Positions 55,348-64,000 are shown, counted from the stretch's first letter. The stretch is DNA of 64,000 bases from Synechococcus sp. CS-1328 (GCF_025128095.1 NZ_JAHLYT010000071.1:62001-126000), one strand, 5' to 3'. Numbers and translations: made by a program. Notes: generated by a model from the sequence alone, not told the origin.

Positions 55348-56079
55348 ATGCCCGCCGCTCCCCTTGAGGCCAGACCCTCTCCGCTGCTGCTCTGTCGCCG
55401 CGCTGGTGAGCGCTTCCACAGCAGCTTCGACTGGCTGGAGAGCTGGCACACCTTTTCCTTCTCGCATCACTTCGATCCCGCCTGGATGGGCTTCGGTCCG
55501 CTGAAGGTGATCAACGACGACACCATCGCCGCCGGCCGGGGCTTCGGCATGCACCCCCACCGCGACATGGAGATCATCACCGTGATGGTGCAGGGGGAGC
55601 TGCACCACCGCGACTCGATGGGCCACACCGAGATCCTGCGGGCTGGCGAAGTCCAGCGGATGAGTGCCGGCACCGGCGTGGTCCACAGCGAGATCAATGA
55701 CGGTTCCACGCCCTGCCGGCTGTTGCAGATCTGGATCGAGCCCAGCCGCCTCGGCATTCCCCCCGCTTATGAGCAGAAGCCCTTCGCCATCGGTTCAGAC
55801 TGGACCCCTCTGCTCGATCCGGAAGGGTCTGGTGGTGCCATGGCGATCGAGCGCCCGGTGCGGCTCTGGCGGGCCCGGCCCCAGCCGGGCGATCGACTGG
55901 CCAACCCGCTCGCGCCCGGCAGCCAGGGATGGGTCCAGATGATCGAGGGGAGCCTGGAGATTGCCGAGGCTGGCGCTTCTCTGCTGGCGGGTGACGGCCT
56001 CGGCTTTGACGCCGCCTCGATCGAGGCCTTCCGTGCGGGCCGTGAGCCTGCCGACGTGCTGCTCTTCGAGCTGCGTTGA
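55348..56079 (+). CDS. Pirin family protein (YhhW-type quercetinase-like)
   Basis: A 243-residue bicupin. The N-terminal cupin has the iron/metal-binding histidines in FGMHPHRDMEIIT and the HSEIND motif (GVVHSEIND), plus DTIAAGRGFG. The C-terminal half (VRLWRARPQPGDRL, IEGSLEIAEAGASLLAGDG) is a second, metal-free cupin. Homologues act as quercetin dioxygenases or redox sensors; the physiological role is unknown. It begins 16 bases after the GT2 gene but is probably unrelated in function. Confidence 0.9.
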   Translation: MPAAPLEARPSPLLLCRRAGERFHSSFDWLESWHTFSFSHHFDPAWMGFGPLKVINDDTIAAGRGFGMHPHRDMEIITVMVQGELHHRDSMGHTEILRAGEVQRMSAGTGVVHSEINDGSTPCRLLQIWIEPSRLGIPPAYEQKPFAIGSDWTPLLDPEGSGGAMAIERPVRLWRARPQPGDRLANPLAPGSQGWVQMIEGSLEIAEAGASLLAGDGLGFDAASIEAFRAGREPADVLLFELR

Positions 56080-56150
56080 TCGCCCAGCCCAGGCCCATGG
56101 CAGGGTGAGGACCCCCGCCGGCAGCGCTGTCGGTTGCCAGGTCGTCTCCG

Positions 56151-57899
56151 GTGTCTGTTCCTTCTCCCGCGATCCATCCGGTGCAGGCCACGCGTCTGCG
56201 GGGGGCTGCCGTGCTCGCCGATCCGCTGCTCAACAAGGACACGGCCTTCACCAGGCAGGAGCGGCGGGAGCTCGGCCTCGAGGCGCTGCTCCCCTGGCAG
56301 GAGGAATCGCTGGAGCTGCAGGCCGAGCGTGCCTGGCAGGTCTTTGACGCTCTCGACGACAACCTAGAGAAATTCGCCTTTGCGGCTCAGCTGCGCCAGA
56401 GCAATCTGGTGCTGTTTTACCGCTTCCTCAGCGATCACATCGAGGCGGCGCTGCCGGTGGTCTACACCCCCACCGTGGGGCGCGCCATCCAGCGTTTCGG
56501 CCACCGCTATCGCAGTCCCAGTCAGGGGGTCTATCTGGTGCCGTCCCAGCAGGACCGGCTGGAGACCTTGCTGCAACAGGCTGCGGCGGGCCGCTCGGTG
56601 AACCTGGTGCTGGTGACCGATTCGGAGGGCATCCTCGGCATCGGGGATCAGGGGGTGGGGGGCATCGAGATCTGCCTGGGCAAGCTGGCCGTCTACACCC
56701 TCTGCGCCGGCCTGCATCCGGCCCAGATGCTGCCGGTGGTGCTGGATGTGGGGACTGACCGCCAGGAGCTGCTGGATGACCCCCTCTATCCCGGGCTGCG
56801 GCAGCAGCGGCTGCGGGGAGAGGCCTACGACCGGTTCATCGAGCGCTTCGTCTGCGCGGTGGACAGCACCCTGCCGGGTTGCCTGCTGCACTGGGAAGAC
56901 TTCGGCACCCACCAGGCGCGCCACAACCTGGCGCTCTACCGGCAGCGGATTGCCAGCTTCAACGACGACATCCAGGGCACCAGTGGGGTGGCCGCAGCGG
57001 CAATCCTGGCGGCCTGCCGCGGTCAGGGGCGGCAGCTGAGCGGGCAGCGGATTGTGGTGTTCGGCGCTGGCACCGCCGGCTGCGGGATCGCCGATCGGCT
57101 GGTGCGGTTGCTGCGGGGCGAGGGGATGGGGGAGGCGGAGGCCAGGGCCCACATCTGGGCGATCGATCGCGACGGCCTGCTACTGGATGGTGACGAGGGT
57201 GAGGCCGCTGCGGCCTTCGGCCGTCCCCGCCAGGAGGACGGCAGCTTCCGCCGGGATGCTTCGGGCCGGATTGGCCTGCTGGCGGTGGTGGAAGCGGTGC
57301 GGCCCAGCGTGCTGATCGGAACTTCCACCGTTGCGGGGGCCTTCACTCAGGAGGTGGTGGAGGCGATGCTGCGTGGCCTCGACGGCGACGGGTCAGGCCG
57401 TGGGTCCACCCTGCCGGGTTCCGTGGTGCCCCGTCCGGTGATCCTTCCCCTCTCCAACCCCACCAGCCTGGCTGAGGCCACCCCTGCCGACCTGCTGGCC
57501 TGGAGCCATGGGCGGGCCCTGGTGGCCACGGGTAGCCCCTTTGATCCCGTGGTTGTCGAGGGTCAGAGTCGACGGATCGGGCAATGCAACAACTGTTTCC
57601 TCTATCCGGGTCTGGGTTTCGCTGCGGTGGCGGTGGGCGCGCGCCAGGTGAGTGAGGCGATGATTGAATCCGCCACCCTGGCCCTGGCGGAGAGGATCCC
57701 GGCGGCCAGGGATCCGGACGCGCCTCTGATGCCGGCGCTTTGTGAGGTGCAGTCGATCTCCGCCTCGGTGGCCGAAGCCGTGGCCCTCATCGCCGTGGCC
57801 GAGGGCCTGGCCTGCCATGCCACCACGGAAGCGGAGGCCCGGGCCTGTCTGGAGGCGGCGCGCTGGAGCGCAGACTATGGCCCGGTGCAAGCCATCTGA
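56151..57899 (+). CDS. NAD(P)-dependent malic enzyme
   Basis: A 582-residue enzyme decarboxylating malate to pyruvate, from a GTG start. It belongs to the large (about 560-residue) malic enzyme class: FAFAAQLRQSNLVLFYRF, VVYTPTVG with the catalytic Tyr, ILGIGDQGVGGIEICLGKL with the catalytic Lys, metal-binding HWEDFGTHQARHNLALY, NDDIQGTSGVAAAAIL, and the dinucleotide loop VVFGAGTAGCGIAD. The C-terminal NPTSLAEATP region is present. NAD versus NADP preference cannot be read reliably. Confidence 0.94.
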   Translation: MSVPSPAIHPVQATRLRGAAVLADPLLNKDTAFTRQERRELGLEALLPWQEESLELQAERAWQVFDALDDNLEKFAFAAQLRQSNLVLFYRFLSDHIEAALPVVYTPTVGRAIQRFGHRYRSPSQGVYLVPSQQDRLETLLQQAAAGRSVNLVLVTDSEGILGIGDQGVGGIEICLGKLAVYTLCAGLHPAQMLPVVLDVGTDRQELLDDPLYPGLRQQRLRGEAYDRFIERFVCAVDSTLPGCLLHWEDFGTHQARHNLALYRQRIASFNDDIQGTSGVAAAAILAACRGQGRQLSGQRIVVFGAGTAGCGIADRLVRLLRGEGMGEAEARAHIWAIDRDGLLLDGDEGEAAAAFGRPRQEDGSFRRDASGRIGLLAVVEAVRPSVLIGTSTVAGAFTQEVVEAMLRGLDGDGSGRGSTLPGSVVPRPVILPLSNPTSLAEATPADLLAWSHGRALVATGSPFDPVVVEGQSRRIGQCNNCFLYPGLGFAAVAVGARQVSEAMIESATLALAERIPAARDPDAPLMPALCEVQSISASVAEAVALIAVAEGLACHATTEAEARACLEAARWSADYGPVQAI

Positions 57900-57931
57900 T
57901 CGTTCCCCCTCCGCACTGAACGCGCCCCCCC

Positions 57932-58324
57932 ATGCAGGATCCCCCAAGCGGCTATCAGAGCCTGGCCTGGGCCGGACTGATCGCCAACATCCTGGCGATC
58001 CCGCTCGGCCTGGCGGTGATTCTGTTGGATCCTGACCTGAAGGTCGCCAATCTGGTGGTGATCAGCAGCGCTGTCCTGCCCACGATCGCCGTGGGTCTTG
58101 TGGCCTGTATCGCCCTGCTGCGCTGGCGACGCTGGGGTCAGATTCTGGCGATCGTGGCCCTGTCCATGAGTCTGGCGACCAGCCTCTCCTATGGGATCGT
58201 GCGGCTTGCCCTGGTGGCCTCCGGTCGACCGCTGCTGGCCCTGCTGCTCCCCCTGGTGTGGATCGCCAACGTGGCGGTGCTGGTGTACTGGTGCCGGCCG
58301 GTGCATCGCCACTACCTGGGCTGA
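57932..58324 (+). CDS. Small four-helix membrane protein
   Basis: A 130-residue protein with four hydrophobic helices ([79 protein letters not shown]) and short polar loops, ending HRHYLG. No signal peptide beyond helix 1. I do not recognise the family. It sits between the malic enzyme and glnN and starts 32 bases after the malic enzyme stop. Confidence 0.7.
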   Translation: MQDPPSGYQSLAWAGLIANILAIPLGLAVILLDPDLKVANLVVISSAVLPTIAVGLVACIALLRWRRWGQILAIVALSMSLATSLSYGIVRLALVASGRPLLALLLPLVWIANVAVLVYWCRPVHRHYLG

Positions 58325-58329
58325 GTTCT

Positions 58330-58343
58330 GTAGCAACCGCTGC
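58330..58343 (+). promoter_or_regulatory. Possible NtcA half-match upstream of glnN
   Basis: GTA-N8-TGC (58330-58343) matches five of six fixed positions of the NtcA consensus GTA-N8-TAC, 58 bases before the glnN ATG. No clear -10 box follows at the expected 22-base distance, so this may be chance. Confidence 0.2.
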
Positions 58344-58400
58344 AAGGAGAGGGAGGGGTTCCGGGATTGGATGTCATCCATCCGCCTCTCGTTCTTCACC

Positions 58401-60569
58401 ATGCCCAGCCCCCAGCGCTTCGCCGTTGCACAGCAGATTCAGCAACGACAGCCGGTGGCCACCGCTCCGGTCCAGAGCCTTGAAGAGCTCTGGTGCAGCG
58501 ACGTGTTCACGCTTGCCAAAATGAAGGCGGCGATGCCGAAGGAGATTTTCAAGTCGGTGCAGCGCACCATCAAGAACGGCAGCAAGCTCGATGTGTCGGT
58601 GGCCAATGTGGTGGCCCAGGCGATGAAGGATTGGGCCACTTCAAGGGGAGCTCTCTATTATTCACACGTTTTTTATCCACTTACCAACTCCACCGCCGAA
58701 AAACACGATGGTTTCATCTCCCCCCAGGGAGATGGCAGCGCCATCACCGAATTCACCGGCAAACTTCTGGTGCAGGGCGAGCCGGATGGCTCCTCCTTCC
58801 CCAATGGCGGCATCCGCTCCACCTTCGAAGCCCGCGGCTACACCGCCTGGGATATCACCAGTCCGGCCTATCTGATGGAGACGCCCAATGGCGTCACCCT
58901 CTGCATCCCCACCGTCTTCGTCTCCTGGACCGGTGAAGCACTCGACAAGAAGACCCCCCTGCTCCGATCCAACGCTGCCGTCAACGCCCAGGCCCAACGC
59001 CTGCTGGGCCTGCTGGGTGAGACCGAGATCGCCCCGGTGAATTCCAGCTGTGGTGCCGAGCAGGAGTATTTCCTGATCGATAACGCCTATCTGCCGCTGC
59101 GCCCCGACCTGCTGCTGGCCGGTCGCACCCTGTTCGGCAAATCTTCTGCCAAGGGTCAGCAGTTCGATGACCACTACTTCGGCGCCATCCCCGAACGGGT
59201 GCAGGTGTTCATGCAGGACGTGGAGCGCCAGCTCTACAAGCTCGGCATTCCTGCCAAGACCCGCCATAATGAGGTGGCTCCCTCCCAGTTCGAGCTGGCT
59301 CCCTACTTTGAGGCGGCCAATGTGGCCACCGACCACCAGCAGCTGACCATGACCGTGCTGCGTAACACGGCCAAGAAGCACGGGATGGCCTGCTTGCTGC
59401 ATGAGAAGCCATTTGCCGGCATCAACGGCTCTGGCAAGCATGTCAACTGGTCGATCGGTAACGCCACCCAGGGCAACCTTCTCGATCCCGGCAACACACC
59501 TCACGAGAATCTGCAGTTTCTGCTGTTCTGCGGTGCGGTGATCCGCGGTGTTCATCTGTATGGCCCCCTGCTGCGGGCGGCGATTGCCACAGCCAGCAAT
59601 GACCATCGCCTCGGGGCCAACGAGGCACCCCCGGCGATCATTTCGGTCTACCTGGGCAGCCAGCTGGAGGATGTGTTCACCCAGATCCGTGAAGGGCGCC
59701 TGAGCAGTTCCGCGATCGGCGGCATGATGGATTTCGGCGTGGCGACGCTTCCCGAATTTCCCAAGGATGCCGGCGACCGCAACCGCACCTCCCCCTTTGC
59801 CTTCACCGGCAACCGCTTCGAATTCCGTGCCGTGGGCTCGGGTCAGTCCGTGGCCGGACCACTGGTGTCTCTGAACACGATCCTGGCCGATTCACTGACC
59901 TGGGTGTCCGATCAGCTGGAAGGCAAGCTATCCGGTGGAACCTCGTTGGTAGAAGCCGGTCTGGCGGTGCTCAAGGAGATCATGGAACAGCACGGCAACG
60001 TGGTGTTCGGTGGCGATGGTTATTCCGATGCCTGGCATCGCATGGCTGTTGAGGAGCGAGGGCTGGAAAATCTTCGCACCACAGCGGATGCCCTGCCGGT
60101 GCTGCAGCGCGCTTCCACGCGTGAACTGTTTGAGCACACCGGTGTTCTGACACCGGTCGAACTGGAGAGCCGTTTCGAGGTCTACGCAGAGCAATACGTT
60201 CTTGCGATTGAAGTGGAAGCCAAGCTGGCCGTCCAGATTGCCCGGTCTCAGATTTACCCTGCCGCCATGCGCTATCTGGGTGAATTGGCCGGTTCGCTGC
60301 AGTTGCAGACCGCCATGGGCCTGCAGGTGTCTCCTGAAACCCAGAATGCGGTGGCCTCCCTCAGCCAGACCTTGATGGAAGTCAGCGGCTCCCTCCAGGC
60401 GGCGATTGATCAGCCCCCCCACGGCACTGAGGCCCACATGCGTCACTGTGCTGAAACTCTGCTGCCCTTGATGGCAGACCTGCGCGCTGCAGTGGATGGG
60501 CTTGAAGCCCTGGTGGACGACGATCTCTGGCCCCTGCCCTCCTACCAGGAGATGCTGTTCGTGCGTTGA
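58401..60569 (+). CDS. glnN: Type III glutamine synthetase
   Basis: Makes glutamine from glutamate, ammonium and ATP. The protein, 722 residues from ATG 58401 ([15 protein letters not shown]), has the length and sequence of the GSIII class rather than GSI (about 470). Visible features are [14 protein letters not shown]-like [59 protein letters not shown] and [13 protein letters not shown], the last three holding metal and substrate ligands. In cyanobacteria glnN is often induced by nitrogen starvation through NtcA. It ends in a strong terminator. Confidence 0.96.
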   Translation: MPSPQRFAVAQQIQQRQPVATAPVQSLEELWCSDVFTLAKMKAAMPKEIFKSVQRTIKNGSKLDVSVANVVAQAMKDWATSRGALYYSHVFYPLTNSTAEKHDGFISPQGDGSAITEFTGKLLVQGEPDGSSFPNGGIRSTFEARGYTAWDITSPAYLMETPNGVTLCIPTVFVSWTGEALDKKTPLLRSNAAVNAQAQRLLGLLGETEIAPVNSSCGAEQEYFLIDNAYLPLRPDLLLAGRTLFGKSSAKGQQFDDHYFGAIPERVQVFMQDVERQLYKLGIPAKTRHNEVAPSQFELAPYFEAANVATDHQQLTMTVLRNTAKKHGMACLLHEKPFAGINGSGKHVNWSIGNATQGNLLDPGNTPHENLQFLLFCGAVIRGVHLYGPLLRAAIATASNDHRLGANEAPPAIISVYLGSQLEDVFTQIREGRLSSSAIGGMMDFGVATLPEFPKDAGDRNRTSPFAFTGNRFEFRAVGSGQSVAGPLVSLNTILADSLTWVSDQLEGKLSGGTSLVEAGLAVLKEIMEQHGNVVFGGDGYSDAWHRMAVEERGLENLRTTADALPVLQRASTRELFEHTGVLTPVELESRFEVYAEQYVLAIEVEAKLAVQIARSQIYPAAMRYLGELAGSLQLQTAMGLQVSPETQNAVASLSQTLMEVSGSLQAAIDQPPHGTEAHMRHCAETLLPLMADLRAAVDGLEALVDDDLWPLPSYQEMLFVR

Positions 60570-60612
60570 GCCTGACCTGAGCCCAGCCTTAGCCGGAGAT
60601 CCCGTTGATCTC

Positions 60613-60641
60613 AGCCCCGAAGCCTCCCTTCGGGGCTTTTT
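60613..60641 (+). terminator. Rho-independent terminator of glnN
   Basis: AGCCCCGAAG (60613-60622) pairs with CTTCGGGGCT (60628-60637), loop CCTCC, followed by TTTT then AA. It starts 44 bases after the glnN stop. Confidence 0.88.
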
Positions 60642-60694
60642 AATGGCCGAGCGCTGGCGCCTTGGCGTCGTGAGCTTCTGAAGATGTCGTAAAG

Positions 60695-60715
60695 GTGACA
60701 GTCAGCAGCTGTCAC
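60695..60715. promoter_or_regulatory. Inverted repeat directly before a Shine-Dalgarno site
   Basis: GTGACAG (60695-60701) and CTGTCAC (60709-60715) are perfect inverted arms around a 7-base loop. AGGAG follows at once (60717-60721) and then the ATG at 60723. Such a hairpin could expose or bind the ribosome site, or act as an operator. Confidence 0.4.
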
Positions 60716-60722
60716 AGGAGCC

Positions 60723-61076
60723 ATGATCGTTGATGGCCTTTCTGTGTGCTTGCCGATGTCTGCTTCGATGTCGCCTGCCAGCGCCTCCCGTTACCCCTCC
60801 TCGCGCAGCAGCCTCTCAACCTCCGCCCCACCGCGTCCATTGGAGCGCGGTGGTGGCTTCAAGTCGGTCAGCCCACGCCTGTATCGGTTGGTTGATCTGC
60901 AGGGCTTGCCCCACCCGGTCCTGGATGATCTCTACGACTCGCTCGAGGCGGCCTGGAGTGAAGCGATCAGTTGGTGGCAGGAGATGGGTGGTTCCGTCGG
61001 CAGCCCCGTTGGTATTGGGGTTGAGGTGAGCACAACCAATGGTGATTGGCGGACGTTGAGATACCCCGGTTGTTGA
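60723..61076 (+). CDS. Conserved hypothetical protein (117 aa)
   Basis: From ATG 60723. The first 45 residues are Ser/Pro/Arg-rich and probably disordered; the ordered part (RLYRLVDLQGLPHPVLDDLY and LEAAWSEAISWWQEMGG) is helical with conserved-looking aromatic residues, followed by two strands (GIGVEVSTTNGDWRTLRY). It resembles a small picocyanobacterial family of unknown function. Its stop is one base from the convergent DUF2808 stop. Confidence 0.68.
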   Translation: MIVDGLSVCLPMSASMSPASASRYPSSRSSLSTSAPPRPLERGGGFKSVSPRLYRLVDLQGLPHPVLDDLYDSLEAAWSEAISWWQEMGGSVGSPVGIGVEVSTTNGDWRTLRYPGC

Positions 61077-61077
61077 A

Positions 61078-61752
61078 TCAGTAACGGTCAATTGAGTAGA
61101 TCCGCAAGGTTCCTGATCCAACAGCTGCAGAAACTGGATTAGGTCCAGCCGGTATAGCCTCCACCTGGAACATATAGGTGTCGGCCTGAGCAGGGTTATG
61201 CCAGGGCCTCAGGACCACCGTGATCATGTTCCCCGGCGGGATCGGCTCCGGAAACTGCAGGCTGAAGCGGCGGCGTTCCTGGTCAAAGCTGGCTTGCACG
61301 GCAATCGGAGCCCCTTCCTGTCGGGGCTCCCCCAAAAAGGCACGGGTTCTCTCCGGGCTGAAGGGGAATTGCCAGTCGGCACCACGGGTCTGCTGGATGG
61401 TGAGACCTGCCAGAGCGGCGCCTGCATCCTCGGCAAGGGTGAGGGTGAAGTAGTACTCAGCCCAGCGTTCGAACACATTGGTGGTGTAACTCCTCAGATC
61501 GACTTTCCAGGGAGCTCTGAGGAACACGCTGCTGCCGCGCAGCTCGGCAGCTGCAACCATCGAGGGCTGCAGTCCTGGCCCGCAGGCCAGACAACACAGC
61601 AGCACAACTCCAGGGTGGCACCGTTTCCAGAGCCGCCCCAGACCGCTTGCTGCCAGACGGAGCTCGAGAGGCTTTTGACCCTGGGCGTTGCCAAGCTTCT
61701 CCATGGTGTGCTGGAGGAACCGAAGCCTTTTGCTGTGGAGGGTCGTGGTCAT
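61078..61752 (-). CDS. DUF2808 family exported protein
   Basis: A 224-residue protein. After a 45-residue basic N-terminus a hydrophobic stretch (GVVLLCCLACGPGLQPSMVAAA) looks like a signal or anchor. The mature domain (FLRAPWKVDLRSYTTNV; YYFTLTLAEDAGAALAGLTI; VVLRPWHNPAQADTYMF) matches DUF2808, a cyanobacterial periplasmic family of unknown function. The ATG overlaps the stop of the M23 gene (ATGA), so both are coupled. Confidence 0.82.
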   Translation of the reverse strand: MTTTLHSKRLRFLQHTMEKLGNAQGQKPLELRLAASGLGRLWKRCHPGVVLLCCLACGPGLQPSMVAAAELRGSSVFLRAPWKVDLRSYTTNVFERWAEYYFTLTLAEDAGAALAGLTIQQTRGADWQFPFSPERTRAFLGEPRQEGAPIAVQASFDQERRRFSLQFPEPIPPGNMITVVLRPWHNPAQADTYMFQVEAIPAGPNPVSAAVGSGTLRIYSIDRY

Positions 61753-62474
61753 GGCGCGGCCACGCTGGGCTCCGTGAGCGAAGCCAGCCGTCCCGGTGCT
61801 GATTCGGGGAGGGGCGGCAGAACGGGTGGAGGAATCAGCCGAGTCAGATGGGGCGTGGGGTCGATTGCCTCGACCCCAACTCCGCCACGACGGCGCAGTT
61901 CAAAATGGAGATGCGGACCGGTCGCCTGCCCGCTCATGCCAACCCGGCCGATCGGCTGGCCAGCCTGCACCGCATCACCAGGTTGGAGAGGCGTGGTGTC
62001 AAGGTGGGCGTACAGCGTCTCGAGTCGGTCGGTGTGAGCCAGCACCACGGTGAGGCCATAGCCACCAACCTCTTCAACCAGAACAACCCGTCCTGCAAGG
62101 CTTGCCCGAACGGTTGTGCCACGGGGTGCGGCGAGGTCGAGGCCCGTATGCATGCGCCAGGCGCTGCGGGCTTCGGAAAAGCGCCAGCCCCAGGGGTCCG
62201 TCTGCTGGGTCGCACCGGCCAGGGGATCCAGCAGAGGGGGGATGGGATCCGTCCCTGGGGCCACAGGGTTGTGGCGCGCAGCCAGGTCGTCGCGTGCAGC
62301 CAGCTCGACCGACGGGCCAGCAGTCGGCAGGACGTCGGCCACGGTCAGACGGGTGGGGATGATCTCGGGTCTGGTGGGAATCGCTTGTTGAAGAAGCTCG
62401 TCGTCGGCAGCCCAGGCCGGTGTCGCGACCAGGAGGGCAAACAGCAGGGCCAGCGTGCAGGCAGAGGCCATCAC
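61749..62474 (-). CDS. M23 family metallopeptidase (peptidoglycan endopeptidase)
   Basis: A 241-residue exported LytM-type zinc peptidase or its inactive relative. The signal peptide (ACTLALLFALLVATPAWA) is cut near residue 22. After a Pro-rich linker the M23 domain has MHTGLDLAAP (His109, Asp113) and GPHLHFELR (His188, His190), so the zinc site looks complete and activity is likely. It would cut cell-wall cross-links. The next gene encodes the DUF2808 protein, with a four-base overlap. Confidence 0.9.
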   Translation of the reverse strand: MMASACTLALLFALLVATPAWAADDELLQQAIPTRPEIIPTRLTVADVLPTAGPSVELAARDDLAARHNPVAPGTDPIPPLLDPLAGATQQTDPWGWRFSEARSAWRMHTGLDLAAPRGTTVRASLAGRVVLVEEVGGYGLTVVLAHTDRLETLYAHLDTTPLQPGDAVQAGQPIGRVGMSGQATGPHLHFELRRRGGVGVEAIDPTPHLTRLIPPPVLPPLPESAPGRLASLTEPSVAAP

Positions 62475-62552
62475 AGCACCCGTTCGCGAGGAACTCCAGA
62501 ACCTCCGCAGGTTGCGCTATCTGCGTGTCACCGGCCAGCGGCAGGGACAGCT

Positions 62553-63821
62553 TCAGCGACTGGTTGTCAGGAATGGGCGCGGATCCTGATCGCGGCGATG
62601 GTGTTGCGGGATGGCTGGGGGCTGTTCATCGGGGCTGAGAGGATCGAGCCGTGCTGTGTCCTCCAGGGCCTGGCGCAACAGCCGGGCTGAATGGAGAGGC
62701 ATGTCACGGGGAACGCTGATGTGATCCCGCAGGTCGCGAAGCCGCACGGCACAGCCCGGAGGCGGGACGCAGGCCGAGCCCTGAATCAGGCGCGTCAGGG
62801 CGGCGCGCAGGGCCTGATCAAAACCGCTGTTGGCTGGATGGCGCTCCAGCAGCACGGACCGATGGCGCAGAACCCTGGCCAGAGCGACGGCGGCGGCATC
62901 GTCTGGAGCGGCTGCGGAGGTCTCGGGATCGGGCAGCTGGACCGGCCAGGGCCCCTGATCGATGCGTCGGGCGATGGCCTGCTGTTCAGTAGTGCCACTG
63001 GGATAACAGCCTCCCATCTGGGGGGGCAGATCGTGGGCGTGGGTGTGACTGTCGCTCTGGGTGCCGAGGTAGGTGGCGCGTTGCTCGAGGGCCTGGAACC
63101 AGCGATCGATGGCGGGATGCTCCTGACGCAAGGCGTAGGCCTTGTAGTAGAGCAGGCTCGCCGCCATTCGCTCGAGATAGGGCACGAACACGAGGTCGGC
63201 GGTGCTGAAGCCATCCAGAAAGAAGGGACCCTGAGTTTGCTGCAGGGCTGTTTCCATGTCCTTGGCAGCACGGCGATACCCATCACGTCGGCGGCTTTCT
63301 TGCTCGATCGAACGGCTCGGTTCACAGAGCCATTGACACCAGGATCGAAAGATCAGGCGTTCCAGCCGCCGCAAGGGCAGCACAGCTGGATCGTTCATGC
63401 CTGGGCCCAATGGTCCAAAATTGGCTTCCAGAGCTTCGAGGATGTGGTCGCTCTCGGTGACCAGCTGTCCATCGATCTCCAGCGCGGGCAACATCCCTGA
63501 GGGAACCCGTTGGCGGTACCACGACTCCTTCTCGCCGTAGCAGAACATCGTGACCTTGCGGATGCGATAGGGAACCTGCCGCTCCTCCAACCACAGCCAC
63601 ACCTTCTGACAGTACGGGCACCAGGCGTGGTGGTCGCGGTACAGAGTGACCCGAACGGACGTCTCAGGCTGCCCGAACAGCCTCAAGGTCGACTGGGAAT
63701 TGGTTGGACCTTCGACTCGATCCGCCTCGATCGGAGCGAGCCTCTGCAGGGCACCCCAGTCGAGCGGCAGGTCGACTGGCCATGGGGTAGACGAAGAATC
63801 TCTGCTCATGAGACGCATCAT
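62553..63821 (-). CDS. Glutathione S-transferase family protein with long C-terminal extension
   Basis: About 422 residues from ATG 63821 (ATGs at 63818 and 63809 are alternatives). The thioredoxin-fold domain holds WCPYCQKVWLWLEE (CPYC), VPSGMLPALEIDG and TESDHILEALEANFGP. The all-helical GST C-domain follows (GPFFLDGFSTADLVFVPYLERM). The last 170 residues (SHTHAHDLPPQMGGCYPSG onward) are an extension found in cyanobacterial homologues; its role is unknown. A likely glutathione-dependent reductase or transferase. Confidence 0.85.
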   Translation of the reverse strand: MMRLMSRDSSSTPWPVDLPLDWGALQRLAPIEADRVEGPTNSQSTLRLFGQPETSVRVTLYRDHHAWCPYCQKVWLWLEERQVPYRIRKVTMFCYGEKESWYRQRVPSGMLPALEIDGQLVTESDHILEALEANFGPLGPGMNDPAVLPLRRLERLIFRSWCQWLCEPSRSIEQESRRRDGYRRAAKDMETALQQTQGPFFLDGFSTADLVFVPYLERMAASLLYYKAYALRQEHPAIDRWFQALEQRATYLGTQSDSHTHAHDLPPQMGGCYPSGTTEQQAIARRIDQGPWPVQLPDPETSAAAPDDAAAVALARVLRHRSVLLERHPANSGFDQALRAALTRLIQGSACVPPPGCAVRLRDLRDHISVPRDMPLHSARLLRQALEDTARLDPLSPDEQPPAIPQHHRRDQDPRPFLTTSR

Positions 63822-63852
63822 CGAGCATGGCGCCTGTCGGCGTGACTGGCGC

Positions 63853-63894
63853 AAAAAAAACCACTCCCTTAGCCCCGAGTGACTTAAGGAGTGG
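63853..63894 (-). terminator. Rho-independent terminator of the gene entering from the right
   Basis: On the minus strand CCACTCCTTA (complement of 63885-63894) pairs with TAAGGGAGTGG (complement of 63861-63871, one bulge) and is followed by eight T residues. It lies about 50 bases downstream of the partial minus-strand gene at the right edge. Confidence 0.85.
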
Positions 63895-63942
63895 ACCGTA
63901 CAAAAAATTCAGGGGCTCAGCGGTGTCTCCAAGATAAGGATC

Positions 63943-64000
63943 TCACATGAGGGTGACATCTCCAGACTCACCAGTACGGATACGAATTGCATTTTCAACG
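63943..64000 (-). CDS. C-terminal end of a gene running in from the right edge
   Basis: The minus strand is open from the right edge to a TGA at 63943-63945, giving the last 19 residues, ending VENAIRIRTGESGDVTLM. The strong terminator just downstream supports this as the end of an expressed gene. The fragment is too short to name. Confidence 0.4.
   Translation of the reverse strand, partial: VENAIRIRTGESGDVTLM

Noticed and set aside
1-64000. CRISPR arrays, insertion sequences, tRNA/rRNA genes, phage modules
   Set aside because: No regularly spaced direct repeats, transposase ORFs, tRNA T-loop signatures or phage structural genes were seen on reading; the lone endolysin-like gene has no phage context.

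Overview
The window is high-GC cyanobacterial chromosome, most likely from a picocyanobacterium of the Cyanobium/Synechococcus group. The diagnostic genes are psbA (photosystem II D1), petJ (cytochrome c6), ndhD, a Ycf51 protein, type III glutamine synthetase, DUF2605/DUF2808/DUF4079 proteins and a phosphoketolase/acetate kinase pair. HIP1 palindromes (GCGATCGC) occur, for example at 6440, 18876, 21238, 22307 and 28386. I found no rRNA, tRNA, CRISPR array, complete insertion sequence or prophage. Most of the window is ordinary core genome; accessory or decaying sequence is concentrated at about 36.1-38.0 kb, 40.9-45.9 kb and 50.1-53 kb.

Layout. 1-4.6 kb (minus): a manganese-type ABC importer (mntC, mntA, mntB) with a DUF4336 gene overlapping its end, downstream of a psbA gene that has its own terminator. 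4.6-11.2 kb: a YcjF/DUF697 membrane protein, a plus-strand run (cation diffusion facilitator, two conserved hypotheticals, trpS), a lambda-endolysin-like (GH104) exported muramidase behind a structured intergenic region, and a TM2/DUF2605 pair. 11.3-19.2 kb (plus): thrS, glk, thrB, ndhD and an M3 oligopeptidase. 19.2-26.9 kb (minus): lipase-like hydrolase, folB, proA, a ROK sugar kinase and a very long tamB. 27-36 kb (plus): ycf51, DUF4332 protein, small exported protein, CocE hydrolase, exported DUF3887-like protein, glgB, hemE, an SDR epimerase and petJ.

36-46 kb holds many small or exported proteins (Nif11-like, Gly/Trp/Asn-rich), clpB1, a gene graveyard with remnants of a COG2187-type kinase and an amine oxidoreductase, a Tat-exported amine oxidase, pterin dehydratase, a YjbQ protein and a tiny four-cysteine exported protein overlapping a DCC thiol-disulfide oxidoreductase. 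46-50 kb: the xfp-ackA operon. 50-58.4 kb: a probable c-di-GMP-linked polysaccharide locus (PilZ protein, DUF4079 membrane protein, cellulose-synthase-like GT2), then pirin, NAD(P) malic enzyme and a small membrane protein. 58.4-64 kb: glnN, a small conserved gene, a DUF2808/M23 pair, a long glutathione S-transferase and the tail of one more gene with its terminator.

Functional threads. Manganese import sits beside the gene for the protein that ligates the Mn cluster. Carbon overflow and storage are covered by glgB, two unrelated glucokinase-type kinases, phosphoketolase to acetate, and malic enzyme. Cell-envelope functions are covered by TamB, GH104, M23 and the GT2 locus. No clearly new multi-gene system is obvious. 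The strongest leads are the four-Cys protein/DCC pair, the GT2-DUF4079-PilZ locus, the structured regions before the GH104 gene and clpB, and the pseudogene cluster. All assignments come from reading the sequence and remembered family motifs; no database search was run.
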